Positions 19,030 to 28,775 of a stretch of 29,259 bases of DNA are shown here, in pieces. Position 1 is the first letter of the stretch; every line of letters begins with the position of its first letter. The notes beneath the pieces are model-generated. The model saw only the letters and a program-made list of their open reading frames with translations. It was not told the origin of the DNA and ran no database searches. Position numbers and translations under genes: made by a program. Origin of the DNA: Rhizophagus sp. LPA8_4_AMF (lineage: Eukaryota; Glomeromycota; Glomeromycetes; Glomerales; Glomeraceae); assembly GCA_021464525.1 (NCBI GenBank), contig JADRCO010000631.1, forward strand, positions 1 through 29,259, given 5' to 3'.

Positions 19030-19490
19030 TTAATTCCCTTTTTTACTCCTTTCATCCCTTTTATAGTTATTAGTTCTTGCAATAACTATTTCATCTATCG
19101 AAGATACTTCATTTTCTATTTCTTCTGTGCATGCTACATAATAATTAATTCTATTTGCTTTTTCTAATTCTATAATTGTTCTATCTAAACAATTTCTTAA
19201 TTCATCTATACTTAAAATAATCATTGTTACTTTAGTATTTAACAATTCTTCATAGATTCCCATCCTATCTACTAATTTTCGAATCTCTTCCTTATTACAA
19301 TTTGATTTCAACCCTGTAATCAAAAGATAAAAATAAAAAAAACGTTAATTAAAAATCAAAATTAGGTATAACTTATAATAAACATAAATTTTATCCATTT
19401 TCTTACCAGGAGGAACTTGTAAAAAAGTATATGAAAAGATTATAAAAATGTGTATAATGTGTATTAATTTAAATAAGATGATAGAAAATT
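19030..19490 (-). CDS. 3' part of an unidentified minus-strand gene, two exons
   Basis: The last exon (19313-19030) reads LKSNCNKEEIRKLVDRMGIY, EELLNTKVTMIILSIDELRN, CLDRTIIELEKANRINYYVA, CTEEIENEVSSIDEIVIART, NNYKRDERSKKGN and stop. The heptad-like charge pattern predicts helices or a coiled coil. Upstream, an exon ending at 19407 reads FSYTFLQVPP. The donor CTCCTG/GTAAGAA at 19406 and acceptor TTGATTACAG ending at 19314 bound a 93-base intron, and the join rebuilds a Gly codon (PPG-LKSN), so frame is kept. The upstream exon is hydrophobic and its true start is not visible; a stop lies near 19490. Best host-gene candidate in the window, probably truncated at its 5' side by the repeat at 19551-19735. 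No family recognised. Confidence 0.5.
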
Positions 19491-19550
19491 AGAGATTTTT
19501 TAGATTTTTTTAGTATAATTCAGACCCTTTAATTTTCTGTAATGACAGTA

Positions 19551-19735
19551 GGCCTGTTTATATAACAAATAAATTGGCTGTAATGATAAAACGATAAGCC
19601 ATTTTTAGAATCTCTTTGTGAAAGGGGCTCATGCCCGCTTATCCGCGGTAGAATCTTTGTTTCAATTTGCTAAATATGGAGAAATGAATCAATGAGGCTG
19701 CAGAACTATACATTGACGAATAAAAAAAAGTAAAA
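19551..19735 (+). repeat. Dispersed repeat, copy 3 (5' fragment)
   Basis: Starts CCTGTTTATATAACAAATAA and follows copies 1 and 2 through AATGATAAAACGATAAGCCA, GCTTATCCGCG, AGAAATGAATCAATGAGGCT, GCAGA and TTGACGAATAAAA, with internal deletions. It lacks the far part of the repeat. Confidence 0.7.
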
Positions 19736-20204
19736 ACCGGCGTCTCTATTTTTTTAAAAAAAAATTCCTTAGAGCGAGATATGAAGAATTTATACTCATC
19801 TTTAAACTTGATTGAATTCAATTCTTTAAAATTTAGATAATACTATTTATTAAGTCCAAAGATAATACCAAAGTGTTCGGTATCATATATCACATATCCT
19901 TATCTGCTTATCAGTTATAGGTATTTATTGAATAGCAATTACAAATATAGATTTTCAATAACCTTCGGCCGAAAAGTTTAACCGCTTGATTCAAATATAG
20001 CATTTTTCTGATATACAAATTTTCCAGGAAATCTGGAAACTCATTTAAAATTTATCCTTTTACTATCGTGCCACTAAATTTTGCTAAAATTTTTTTGTCT
20101 AAACATTAAAAATTAAGATGACGAAAACACGATATTATGATTTTTAGATGGACACTTGATTTAAGCCTTTTTTTTGTATAAATTAGAAGGAATCCTTTTC
20201 TTAC

Positions 20205-20350
20205 CAGAGGAATTGAAGAAATGCCTGATGTGAGGTTTTCGATTATATTAATAAAAGCCCAATATTTTTTTTTTTTGGTAGGAATAACTTTGGATTCGGT
20301 ATTCAATAATAAGCCCTCAAGAAGCGTATAAATTAATTTCGATAAGAGAA
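20205..20350 (-). CDS. Possible first or internal exon with good donor site
   Basis: The minus strand is open through EGLLLNTESKVIPTKKKKYW and AFINIIENLTSGISSIPL, ending in CCTCTG/GTAAGAAAAGG with the donor at 20204. The same donor context (CTG/GTAAGAAAA) occurs at 19406. No ATG is in frame near the visible start, and the four Lys come from an A-run prone to sequencing error. I cannot identify a downstream exon; the next plausible one could be the gene at 19490-19030, but dispersed repeat copy 3 lies between. Confidence 0.3.
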
Positions 20351-20707
20351 AAATTTATTTTTTTTATGGTTCACTTATCTACCTACTTATCTTGGAAACA
20401 ATCACAACAATAAAAGGAAGTTAGTCCAACACCCGGTAGTACAAAACATCTAAGCTCAACGGGTCCATTGTGTTAAAATTAATATTGGCTGACGATCACG
20501 CGAGTGGACAGAAACACGCGTGACCACAAAATTTATTAGAATCGTTCCTTCGACAATTACTGCTTCGCAGTTACCTGCGGATTGCTCAATTCTTTGGATT
20601 ATCCTAACTTCAAAGGAAATCCGGACATCCAGATCAGAGGCTCTGCATAGTGGGATTACAGAGTTTTGCCAAAGGAAACCTTACCATAACGATCTTTGAA
20701 TAAAATA

Positions 20708-20965
20708 TTACAATGGGCGAGCGCGTGAATGGGAGACGAAGAGAGCAAAGGCCGCAAATGCTTTTATAATATTTTCTTCTAGATATGGGGGAAACAATCC
20801 AGAATACGTGCGAAATTGGGACTGGTTGGGACGGTTTAATTGGCGAAATCTATTTTTAGAAGCGGACGGGACAGTTGTTTCATCTCTTTTTCTCTTCACC
20901 AGCTCCTTTTGTGCTTGCAAGTAACTCAATTGAACGAATTCATTTTGATCAAAGATTACCCACAT
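20708..20965 (-). CDS. GC-richer ORF, 85 residues, with a second long frame on the opposite strand
   Basis: The minus strand opens at an ATG (20965) with MWVIFDQNEFVQLSYLQAQK, ELVKRKRDETTVPSASKNRF, RQLNRPNQSQFRTYSGLFPP and YLEENIIKAFAAFALF, and ends at TAA. The basic/acidic mix and Pro-rich middle look protein-like. The plus strand is also open across the same place, without an ATG, and reads REWETKRAKAANAFIIFSSR. That phrase is faintly like the start of an HMG box (PNAFIIFR), but the expected helices do not follow. Only one frame is likely real. GC is well above the flanks. No family assigned. Confidence 0.35.
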   Translation of the reverse strand: MWVIFDQNEFVQLSYLQAQKELVKRKRDETTVPSASKNRFRQLNRPNQSQFRTYSGLFPPYLEENIIKAFAAFALFVSHSRARPL

Positions 20966-20989
20966 GAATATTAGTGATTATGGAAATAA

Positions 20990-21560
20990 CAACTATTTGA
21001 TTTTACAGCTTTACCGTTTTATTGCATGATAACTACTGGTAACTTATTTTTTCGATTCAATTTCTATTGATTGGTCATGCTTAATAATATTTTATAAAAT
21101 GGTTTGCAGAACAATAGATCCTATTTGATATTCGTTCTTTGGATCCTAAAAGACTTACGTTGCCTGGAAATTCATCAAAGAGCCTGACAAAATCATCGGA
21201 ATCGAATTTGAAAACACTCCTTCTTTGGATCTCTGATTTAATAATGAAGACGTATCTCAATATATTTACAACAGGATCTGGGTCCTATATTGCCTAATGG
21301 AGAAGAATTGCTAAAAGAAATCTTGATAAGGATCAAATCACACCAAATTTCACGCAATTTGCCTTACAGTCTGGATCTGTAAATCGAATCCGTTTGCAGT
21401 AAAGAAGAAATTACTATAAGCATAAAATGGATATCCTTAATTTCCAAAATTCTAGAAAGGGTGACTTAGGCAGGCCTCGATGATGACAAACATCTGATTC
21501 TGAGATGACAACCGACAATCGGATCCGTAAACTGATTATACCGGACCAAAATGAATCTCC
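20990..21560. pseudogene. Decayed coding island, strand uncertain
   Basis: GC is clearly raised and both strands show short protein-like stretches. On the plus strand these include GPILPNGEELLKEILIRIKS and KFIKEPDKIIGIEFENTPSL; on the minus strand, NILRYVFIIKSEIQRRSVFK and SGIISLRIRLSVVISESDV. GGATCYGTAAAYYGA occurs twice (about 21372 and 21519) on the plus strand. I cannot decide the strand or name the family; it may be a host gene or a transposon-derived sequence. It looks broken. Confidence 0.35.
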
Positions 21561-21663
21561 TGTTTTTAACAAGAATATAGTATATATGTTACTATTAATG
21601 TGAAAATTCTCTACAAGATTTTAATCAAAAATTTACAAATTATGTAAATACAATTTATCACAA

Positions 21664-21900
21664 ATGGCTACATCTAATGTATCTTCTGATAGAGCCGCCG
21701 ATTATAATTCAAATTCTCAATGCAGAAATTCTTTGTTCGATACGTCCTTTCTGCAATCAAGCTTTTTTTTCGCTTTTAATTTTTCCGAACTAAGTACCAA
21801 TGGAAAAAAGTCTGATCGAATTACTCACCTTAACGTTGGACCAAAGTCGGTATCATCATTGGTCAAGTTCGAAGGAAGTCGATCTCAGTTCTTATATTGA
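21664..21900 (+). pseudogene. Ser-rich ORF, 78 residues, unidentified
   Basis: An ATG at 21664 (context CACAAATGG) opens MATSNVSSDRAADYNSNSQC and continues to STNGKKSDRITHLNVGPKSV. Ser and Asn rich at the start; no domain seen. It belongs to the same GC-richer island as its neighbours and may be one worn-down coding unit with the block at 22328. Family not recognised. Confidence 0.3.
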
Positions 21901-22327
21901 TAAGCAAAAGCATTTGAATTATATCAAAATGTTGCATAATGTAGCACAATTTAATCTTTAAATAATATGTGTGAATTTTTGGCCAACAAGCTTGCAGAAA
22001 GAATCTTTTGACACTACTGCTTGGTATCGCTCTAGACTTATGATATGATGGATGGTTAATTTAGGAGATAATACTTCAATGTCTATCAAGGAAGGATATA
22101 TCTCAAAAAACGACTTTTCTCATGGCTTTGGTTACAACATATCTTCATCTATATTTGCATAGATACCAGCTTCGATACTGCATGTAATCATAATATTCGT
22201 GATGAGTTGATGATCTTATTCTTAAACACTTTTAGTTGTATGTGTTCAAAGAGTATAAAATGCCGTTGCGCATTCAGTTGCAACTTCTAAACAGAAATTG
22301 AACTGATAGTTATTCGCCGATATTAGG

Positions 22328-22830
22328 ATGGGTTACGGCTTTTACTATGAAGCCATTGACGTCTTCTTCTCCGATGAATGTAAGAGTCCATTCTTCTTAA
22401 TTACAAATTCGTTGCACTCTCGAAAAGTTATATCAAATTATTTGATTAGAACATGGACTCGTGTACTCCAATTTTATCGCAAAGGGTTTCTCCAAATTAT
22501 GGGAATAGCAACTCTACAACAATATCTATTAGCAAATAAACATTTGTATAATGTTACGTTTGTCAAAAAAGTATGATAGGTTTTTACCAACATTGCCTAC
22601 TGAATGTTTCGGGTACATAAGTTGTCGATTTGCAAAATTTCAATTTCGTATTATGAAAAATTGTAAAAATCGCATTTGGCGTAATGAGGTTCGTCAAGCA
22701 ATAGAGTAAAAACCTTAAGTCGACGTCGACAAAATGCGTGGATCATATATCGTAGAGATAAGGTTTACCATCTGAGTAACGTAAAAAAAATTATTGGAAT
22801 TGCTCATATTTATGATCGTCGTCTCTAATC
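22328..22830 (+). pseudogene. Decayed coding region, possibly from a retroelement 3' part
   Basis: The open frame at 22328-22576 (82 residues) contains NSLHSRKVISNYLIRTWTRV and LQFYRKGFLQIMGIATLQQY. Further protein-like stretches follow in the same direction, such as IMKNCKNRIWRNEVRQAIE and SRRRQNAWIIYRRDKVYHLS. The Trp/Arg/Tyr-rich pattern, with IWRNE and RRQNAW-type motifs, recalls regions downstream of reverse transcriptase in fungal non-LTR elements, but I cannot confirm this. The region is a fossil, with a few breaks. Confidence 0.4.
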
Positions 22831-23039
22831 TCTCATATCATATGCCGAGTTGTTTTTGATAAGGGCAAAAGGTATCGCTATATTATACTCTTTATCATTT
22901 GTTGTGAATTGTTTAACTAACCATATTATTTGTATAAGATCAATTAATAAAAAGATACAATGTTTTTAATAATTACGCGTCCACCGAATTCAGGTGGGTA
23001 TTTAGGCTTTTTTTTTAAAAAAAGGTATGCTCTTTAAAT

Positions 23040-23855
23040 ATTTGAATTATAACATTAAGCCATTTCGGTCACAATATTCATCAGGAAAATGCGTTAATTT
23101 TTTACTTTAGATTCATAAGTATTAAATCTGCCACAGAATTCAAGGAATCTAATTTTGTTGATGTAGGTTTAATTTCGTAAATTCTTTTTTTTTTATTATT
23201 ATTTATGTTTTTTCATATACAGTATTTTTCTTTTTTTTCTAAAAAAAAAAAGTTGGATCATTAACTAAGTGAAAAAATGACGTTTTTCAATATTGGTTAT
23301 TTGATTTCGCTAAAGCTTGGATAGGAAGAAAGATACGAATCATTATTCAAAATCTCCTTAAACGGCCAATCTCGAAGTATGCATTTTTGCACTGAAATTA
23401 AAATTTTTCCATATAAGGATTTTTATTAACATTACTTTTTTTAGCTTGGATGAAATTGTAGTTTCACATGCGTGAAGCTCAGATGAGACGTTTGAACAAG
23501 AAGTGGGATTAGTAATGCATGCTGACGATTCAAGATCCAATGTGTGCATTTTAATCTAAAGAGCGCGATTTATTCTAATCAACAGAAGCAGCAACCGAAT
23601 TACTACGCCATGTGACGCTAGACAGTTAGAATCGGCTGTCTGAAAATGAAAAAAAAAAACAAAACATAATAATTGTTAAGAATCAATAATTATTGATATT
23701 ATTTTATGTGCACAATTGCACTTAGTAAAACTATTGTTAATGAAACCTGATATAATAACAGATATATTTTATACAAATAAGTCAAGTATTAATCAAGCGG
23801 TCGAATCAATTTGGAACCCATTAATCTGATCCACTAGCAACAACTATCCCGAAGC
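23040..23855. other. AT-rich DNA with T/A homopolymers
   Basis: T-run/A-run junctions lie near 23008 and 23230. The minus-strand frame at 23358-23549 (with LESSACITNPTSCSNVSSEL) is 63 codons and may be a trace of coding, but nothing supports it further. Confidence 0.35.
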
Positions 23856-24101
23856 TTATACCATGATACTCTTAACAATTTGATCACTTTTACCAACAAT
23901 CAAACTAATCACCTGTAAAGCGAAATGCATCGACACATCAAAAGCTAGAAAAAATAGGTTATTAGCTAGTGAAAGTGATTCACCGGCAAGAGTAGAAATT
24001 ATTTCACGTAACCGTGATTTTTGTAAAGTACTTAAACATACATTAACATTAGATGATAGTACATCCTCCTCTTTATTAATCTCCAATCTCTTTAACCCCA
24101 A
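23856..24101 (-). CDS. Open frame with helical, hydrophobic C-terminus, unidentified
   Basis: The minus strand is open for about 85 codons and reads EEDVLSSNVNVCLSTLQKSR, LREIISTLAGESLSLANNLF, FLAFDVSMHFALQVISLIVG and KSDQIVKSIMV before a TAA. The sequence looks protein-like: a charged N-terminal half, then amphipathic or hydrophobic helices. There is no ATG in frame at the start (TTG only), so it is probably an internal or terminal exon, or a truncated gene. Its upstream side is the 145-base tandem duplication at 24081-24360. No family recognised. Confidence 0.4.
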   Translation of the reverse strand: MGLKRLEINKEEDVLSSNVNVCLSTLQKSRLREIISTLAGESLSLANNLFFLAFDVSMHFALQVISLIVGKSDQIVKSIMV

Positions 24102-24360
24102 TCTTTTCTTTTACCATCATACCAACCACAACAATTAACCTCACCTTCTGCATTGGATACTATTCGAAATCCTTTTAAATTACGTTCATCTCTATACTCT
24201 CTATGATTTTTTAAATTCTTTTATTCTCCTAATCTCTTTAATCCAACCTTTCTTTACCGACCACAACAACTACATTGAATACTATATTTTTTAACCTTTT
24301 AAATTTATTACATTCATTTCTATAATCTATATACTCCCTTAAAAACTTTATGCATTTTTT
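24081..24360 (-). repeat. 145-base tandem duplication, two diverged units
   Basis: CTCCAATCTCTTTAA (24081) and CTCCTAATCTCTTTAA (24225) start two copies that share CCACAACAA, ATACTAT, CCTTTTAAATT, TTCATTTCTA-like and TAYACTCYCT blocks in order. The second copy has small deletions. On the minus strand it lies just upstream of the frame at 23856-24101. Confidence 0.65.
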
Positions 24361-26135
24361 AATTTAATCTAAGTAAAACAAGGTTTGGCAATTGGTTTAC
24401 AAATTCCAATAAATCAAGGATCACAGAGGATCAAAAGACCCGAGGTATTCTAAATTTGTTTTGATAAGCAAATTAATCCCAAAATACAAACCAAACCAAC
24501 TTTCTAATTGGTAAGTTAATTACATTATTATACATTCATATATAAATCAATAAGTAAATATAAAAAGCACTAACTTTTTCCTTTTTTTCCCTAAAAAATA
24601 TTACAGTTAGCACAACTATATCAATCTGCATAAAAATGAAGATAAATCGAAGATCTCAAACTTGAAATGACCTCTTCCAAATCCCAATACAAATACATGG
24701 GTATTGGAGTTATAATACTATTATTCTTAATTATCCAAAATATTTAAGCGATATTGGATATGTTGATTACAACATTAAAAATTTTTTTTATACAGTTAAT
24801 AGGAATTATTTAAACTGTTTAAATGGATCTATTGTATATACATAGGCTTTATATATATTGAGACAAATGGGAATAAGTTTTTTAAGAAAGTGTTTACAAT
24901 GTTCCTCAAGATAGATTGTCATAATGGATGTAGATGATTTATATGTGGAAAATACTAATAGCCAAAAATTGGGTCAATCAGTTTTTCGTTTGAGTAAATA
25001 TAATAGAAGTTCAAAAGTCTAAAACATTTTAAGTGGAAGAATGAAGTTTAACAATAGATTAATAATTAAAGGCTATCCCTTATTCAGAAATTTCAGAAAT
25101 TTCAGCAGCAGGTATATAGTAGTAATATTTAAAACTTTATAAATACATCTAAAAAGTGCAAAATCATGTTATAGAATATTTCTTATTTCTGCAATTTATG
25201 CGAGTAAAAGTGAGATTAATGATGATAAAATTAAATTTCAAAGTTATATTATTGATAATGTCTAACAGATACAATTAGAAGAAAAATGTTAGTTGAATTA
25301 TAAATTAATTAATATTAAAATAGGATTTTAGAAAATTCTTATATATGTAAAATACCAAAATGTTTAGTTAAAATAAAACAATTTTATGTAAAAATTTACA
25401 AATGTTTAATTTAAATGTAAATTTTATGTTATACAAAATGATTACTATTTAGTACTACCTAAAGTACTTTAAGTCTTTTATAAATAATACCTGTAAATAC
25501 TTTGTAAGATACCAGATATTAATTATATAAAGAAAGTATGTTATAATTTAGACTAGAACTAAGTTTAAGTACTAGAATTAAGAAAGAGTATTAATCAAGA
25601 GTAAAATTTTTGTATGTAATAAAATATCTGCATCTTTTAAAGTAAAACCATGCTTAAAAGAGAATACTTTAAGCAGTATTAGATAGTAATTTGCATATTT
25701 TTAGTATTTTTTAAGATATTAAGGATTCAGTTTTTTAATTTTGTGTATTTATATATAAAATTTTAAATATTATTTGTAGATTTTATAATTGATTTTACCA
25801 AAATTAATACAAATAATTTTTTTAATTCATTATAATTATTTTACTATCATCTAATAGTTTATTATAATAAACTTCATTTTATTTATAAAGCTTATTATAA
25901 TCTATTATAATTAAAAAAAATATTATTTGGATTAAACTACTAATTAGTAATATAATTGCAAAAAACTTTTATTTAAATTTATCTTAATTTTTTAGGTTGA
26001 ACTTCAATTTAAGTGCTTTATTAACACCTTTAAGTGCTTTCACTTTTTTTTTCCTTTATTTTTTATCTTTGTTTTTAAGCATCACCAACTTTTATAGCTT
26101 GCTGATATTTATTATAAAGATAAAATTTTAAGAAG
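24361..26135. other. AT-rich DNA with one small ORF
   Basis: The only stretch worth noting is a 32-residue plus-strand ORF at 24924-25022 starting MDVDDLYVENTNSQKLGQSV. After it, similar protein-like composition continues on the same strand to about 25300, for example GRMKFNNRLIIKGYPLFRNF. It may be a fossil coding region of unknown family. From about 25310 to 26130 I see nothing. Confidence 0.3.
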
Positions 26136-26148
26136 ATATAAGCAAAAA

Positions 26149-26718
26149 ATGATTTCTACTTCTTTGGAATCTCAGCAATATTAAAGAATTTACAATAAAA
26201 TGGAAAGAGTTGATGAAGCTTTTGATAATAAGAATTTCCTTTATTTTCTTAACAATACTACCAACTATATCAACAAACCAACTTACTATAGAACACTCAC
26301 CACTCTTCTAAAATAGTCTGGTGATTTGTTTACTATATCTTAAAACTGAATATAATATTAAAATATAATATTATTTTAACTTTTATTATTTAGAACTTTT
26401 TTCCAAGACTCCTTTATCCTTTTTTCTTCATCATTCTAAATCATATACTCAAATTTTTTGATAAGTGTCCAAACAAATAATATGGTTTCCTAAACAGGAA
26501 GGTAATATTTCATTTCAGGCAAAACCTTTAATATTACTCTAGAAATATTACTTAATAAAATAAAAACAAGTTCAGATATACCTGATTATATATCACCTTT
26601 AAATCTATTTTTGGATTATAATATATCTTCTAGTCTTTTTCCTCATTCACTGAACCTATCACTTGGTATAAAGAACATATTATTAGATACCTTTAATATA
26701 CTTGCATCAGGAAGTTAA
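26149..26718 (+). pseudogene. Decayed plus-strand ORF, unidentified
   Basis: From an ATG at 26149, and again from an ATG at 26200 in the same frame, the plus strand reads MERVDEAFDNKNFLYFLNNT, TNYINKPTYYRTLTTLLK and stop. A later open stretch (26506-26718, no start) reads GKTFNITLEILLNKIKTSSD, IPDYISPLNLFLDYNISSSL and FPHSLNLSLGIKNILLDTFN. It is preceded by TTTCATTTCAG, which could be an acceptor. Composition is Asn/Leu-rich but evenly mixed. No domain recognised. Confidence 0.3.
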
Positions 26719-27002
26719 ATTCATGTAAAACAGCGCATTATTCAGCACCATATGCTGATCAACGTTAAATCATACTGTTCTGCAAAGGCAACACAGAATA
26801 ACACGTTAAAATACTAATATTGATCAATGTGTAGAATGCCACGTTTAGTAGATCAATATGTATAGCAACACAAATTTATATGTATAACAACGCATATTTT
26901 TATTTATAAAAATACAATATCATTTTATTAATTATATCTCTACTATTATCGCTAATGTAAAAAAATAAAGTTTCATAATAACAAAACCTATATTCCTATA
27001 AT
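26719..27002. other. AT-rich DNA with loosely repeated motifs
   Basis: CACGTTAAAATAC, CACGTTTAGTAGATCAATATG and repeated GATCAA/CAACRC motifs suggest a worn tandem repeat at about 26730-26900. No gene seen. Confidence 0.35.
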
Positions 27003-28036
27003 CAGATCGATCTAATATCCCAAATACCTCATCTGAAACCTATAAATAAAATTTACCTAGAATTCTGAAACTTACAATAAAAGAAATATGGAATGTTAGC
27101 AAAACGTTTCCAATAAAGAAAATACAAAAGTTTCACAAATATACGAAACTTACCAATGGCCCAAACCAAAAATTCTAAAACTTACAAAAAAAGGAAACAT
27201 TAATTGACGTTTCTTAATAAAAAAATTAAAAGAAAGCAGGTCAAAGTTACCTACAAAAATAACAAGCTGAAGGTCAAGGTAACCATCCAAGTCAACCTAC
27301 AAAAGAAAAATCTAGGCCTATAAAAAAAGAGAATATTCAGTTAGAACGTTTCTTAAAAGAAAAAATCAAAAAAAATGAAAGTTTTATAACAAAACGTATG
27401 AAACTTACCGTTTTTCAAATTTTTAAATTTCAGAAATCAAACCTACAAAAAAAGAAAAACATTCAGTCAAAACGTTTTTTAAGAAAAAAAGATAAAAAAA
27501 TGGAAGTTTCGTACAAAACTTACCATTTAAAAACCTGATTAAAAAATTTAAAAAAGAATAAAGAAAACGTTAGTAAGAGTTTCCTAATAATAAAAAAAAT
27601 ATTATTAAATTTCGTAATAAGACAAAATGTTACGAAACTTATCTAACTATTCATCCTGTGCCAAGTTTTGAAGTTTTTTGCGATCTTTGATTGCTCTAAT
27701 TACCATATCTGACGCTGAAGGTCCTAAACAAAAAAAAAATATTGGAAACATTTAGAAACGTTTCCTAAAGGAAATTAATAAAGATATTATTTTTAAGAAA
27801 GTTTCAAAGCAAATACTTCAAAACTTACCTTTCCAAATCTATAAGTCTCATTTTTTAAAAAAAGTTTTGAGGCGAACACCTCAAAATTTACAGTTTTATT
27901 TTCCTAAGTTGAATACGCTGAAAAGTCCTATAAAACAAGATAAAGAAAACGTTAGAAACGTTTCTTAAAAAAAAAAATGTTTCAAAGTGAATGCTTCAAA
28001 ACTTACCATTTCGTCTGAAGAGAAAATTCTGGTAAG
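27003..28036 (-). repeat. Second tandem array of intron-like units, minus strand
   Basis: Read on the minus strand, short exon-like pieces alternate with GT-AG blocks. The first exon-like piece ends at 28007 in AAATG/GTAAGTTTTGAAG. Its intron-like block, 28006-27928, holds CGTTTCTAACG and ends TTTTATAG. The next piece starts GACTTTTCAGCG (27927). A later block 27828-27724 runs from GTAAGTTTTGAAG to TTGTTTAG and precedes the related exon GACCTTCAGCGTCAGATATG (27723-27704). Further units with GTAAGTTTCRTA donors, CTAACG/CTAACTGAAT or GACTGAAT branch-like sites and TTTTTGTAG/TTATAG acceptors follow down to about 27020. One donor has become ATAAGT (about 27620). The units are more diverged than in the 1205-2668 arrays, and their exon pieces differ from those. 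Confidence 0.7.
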
Positions 28037-28155
28037 AAAGGGAAAGGGAAGAGGAATGAGAAAAGAAAAAAGAGTGAAAGAAAAAAGAAAGGGCGAAAGA
28101 AAGAGTAAGGGTAAGAGTGAGGGAAGGGGAAAGGAGGAAGTGAAAGGTGAGAGAA
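28022..28155 (+). repeat. Purine-rich (G/A) tract, about 130 bases
   Basis: Nearly pure A/G on the plus strand, so C/T on the minus strand, directly upstream of array B in its reading direction. Both overlapping open frames are compositional (Lys/Arg/Glu or Leu/Phe/Pro-Ser) and not credible genes. Tracts like this can form triplex (H-DNA) or act as a promoter-side pyrimidine block. Confidence 0.7.
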
Positions 28156-28196
28156 AAAAAAAATTAAGCTTTGCCAAAAAAAGCTTAATTTTTTTT
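28156..28196. repeat. Perfect 17-base-pair hairpin next to the purine tract
   Basis: The arm 28156-28172 (A-run then TTAAGCTTT) pairs with 28180-28196 (AAAGCTTAA then T-run) around a 7-base loop, GCCAAAA. The U-run end resembles an RNA polymerase III or intrinsic terminator, but no upstream RNA gene is evident. Confidence 0.65.
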
Positions 28197-28253
28197 GCTA
28201 TGATATACTGCAGCTGAAGCTGTGGACTGCGGTAGTTAATAGTTATTAATTAA

Positions 28254-28297
28254 TATCACGCACGTGATACACATGATATATAAATTTATATAAATAG
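28254..28297 (+). promoter_or_regulatory. TATCACG palindrome and TATA box
   Basis: TATCACGCACGTGATA (28254-28269) is an interrupted palindrome containing an E-box-like CACGTG. A TATATAAATAG box lies at 28287-28297. Together they look like a promoter for the ORF at 28416, about 120 bases downstream. Confidence 0.35.
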
Positions 28298-28415
28298 GGA
28301 CTTTTCCCAAAATTTTTTCTTTATGATTTTTTTTTTGATAGATGTATTTATATATACCTATATATATACATATATATATTTATCTAATAACTTTACAAAA
28401 AGCCTTCCTCTATAA

Positions 28416-28757
28416 ATGGGTAGAGGTCATAAAGAACCTATAGGGGGAGAGCCATTGCTACTCCTTCCGCCTGTTTATAGTGATAAAAAGAAGTCTTTAG
28501 TAGTAAAGCTTCAGTTAATATATAATTATAAAGTTAAAATTTTGAATCAAATAAATAAGATGAATAATTTTTTAATAATAAAATTTGCAATGCTAAACAA
28601 GGTGTTAAACAACATTAAATTGATTAACATGCCATTTTATAAGCTAAACAAAATGCTAAATAACATTAAATTGATCAATGCATTATTCAACATTAATATA
28701 GTGCTGATTATTACCATGTTCAACATATCAACTTTACAGCTTTTACCAACACGTTGA
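28416..28757 (+). CDS. 113-residue ORF with internal 17-residue repeat, unidentified
   Basis: An ATG at 28416 opens MGRGHKEPIGGEPLLLLPPV then YSDKKKSLVVKLQLIYNYKV. The later part contains LNKVLNNIKLINMPFYK and LNKMLNNIKLINALF, a 51-base tandem duplication (starts at 28593 and 28644) that keeps frame; a third, worn copy may follow. A TATA box lies about 120 bases upstream and the satellite at 28776 follows closely. The first 30 residues have ordinary composition, while the rest is Ile/Asn/Leu-rich, as expected from AT-rich repeat DNA. A real gene is possible but not shown. Confidence 0.3.
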   Translation: MGRGHKEPIGGEPLLLLPPVYSDKKKSLVVKLQLIYNYKVKILNQINKMNNFLIIKFAMLNKVLNNIKLINMPFYKLNKMLNNIKLINALFNINIVLIITMFNISTLQLLPTR

Positions 28758-28775
28758 AATACTAACTTTTAAGAA

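Noticed and set aside
27965-28217. Overlapping Lys/Arg-rich (plus) and Leu/Phe/Ser-rich (minus) ORFs
   Set aside because: Both come from the purine/pyrimidine tract; low complexity, no domain.
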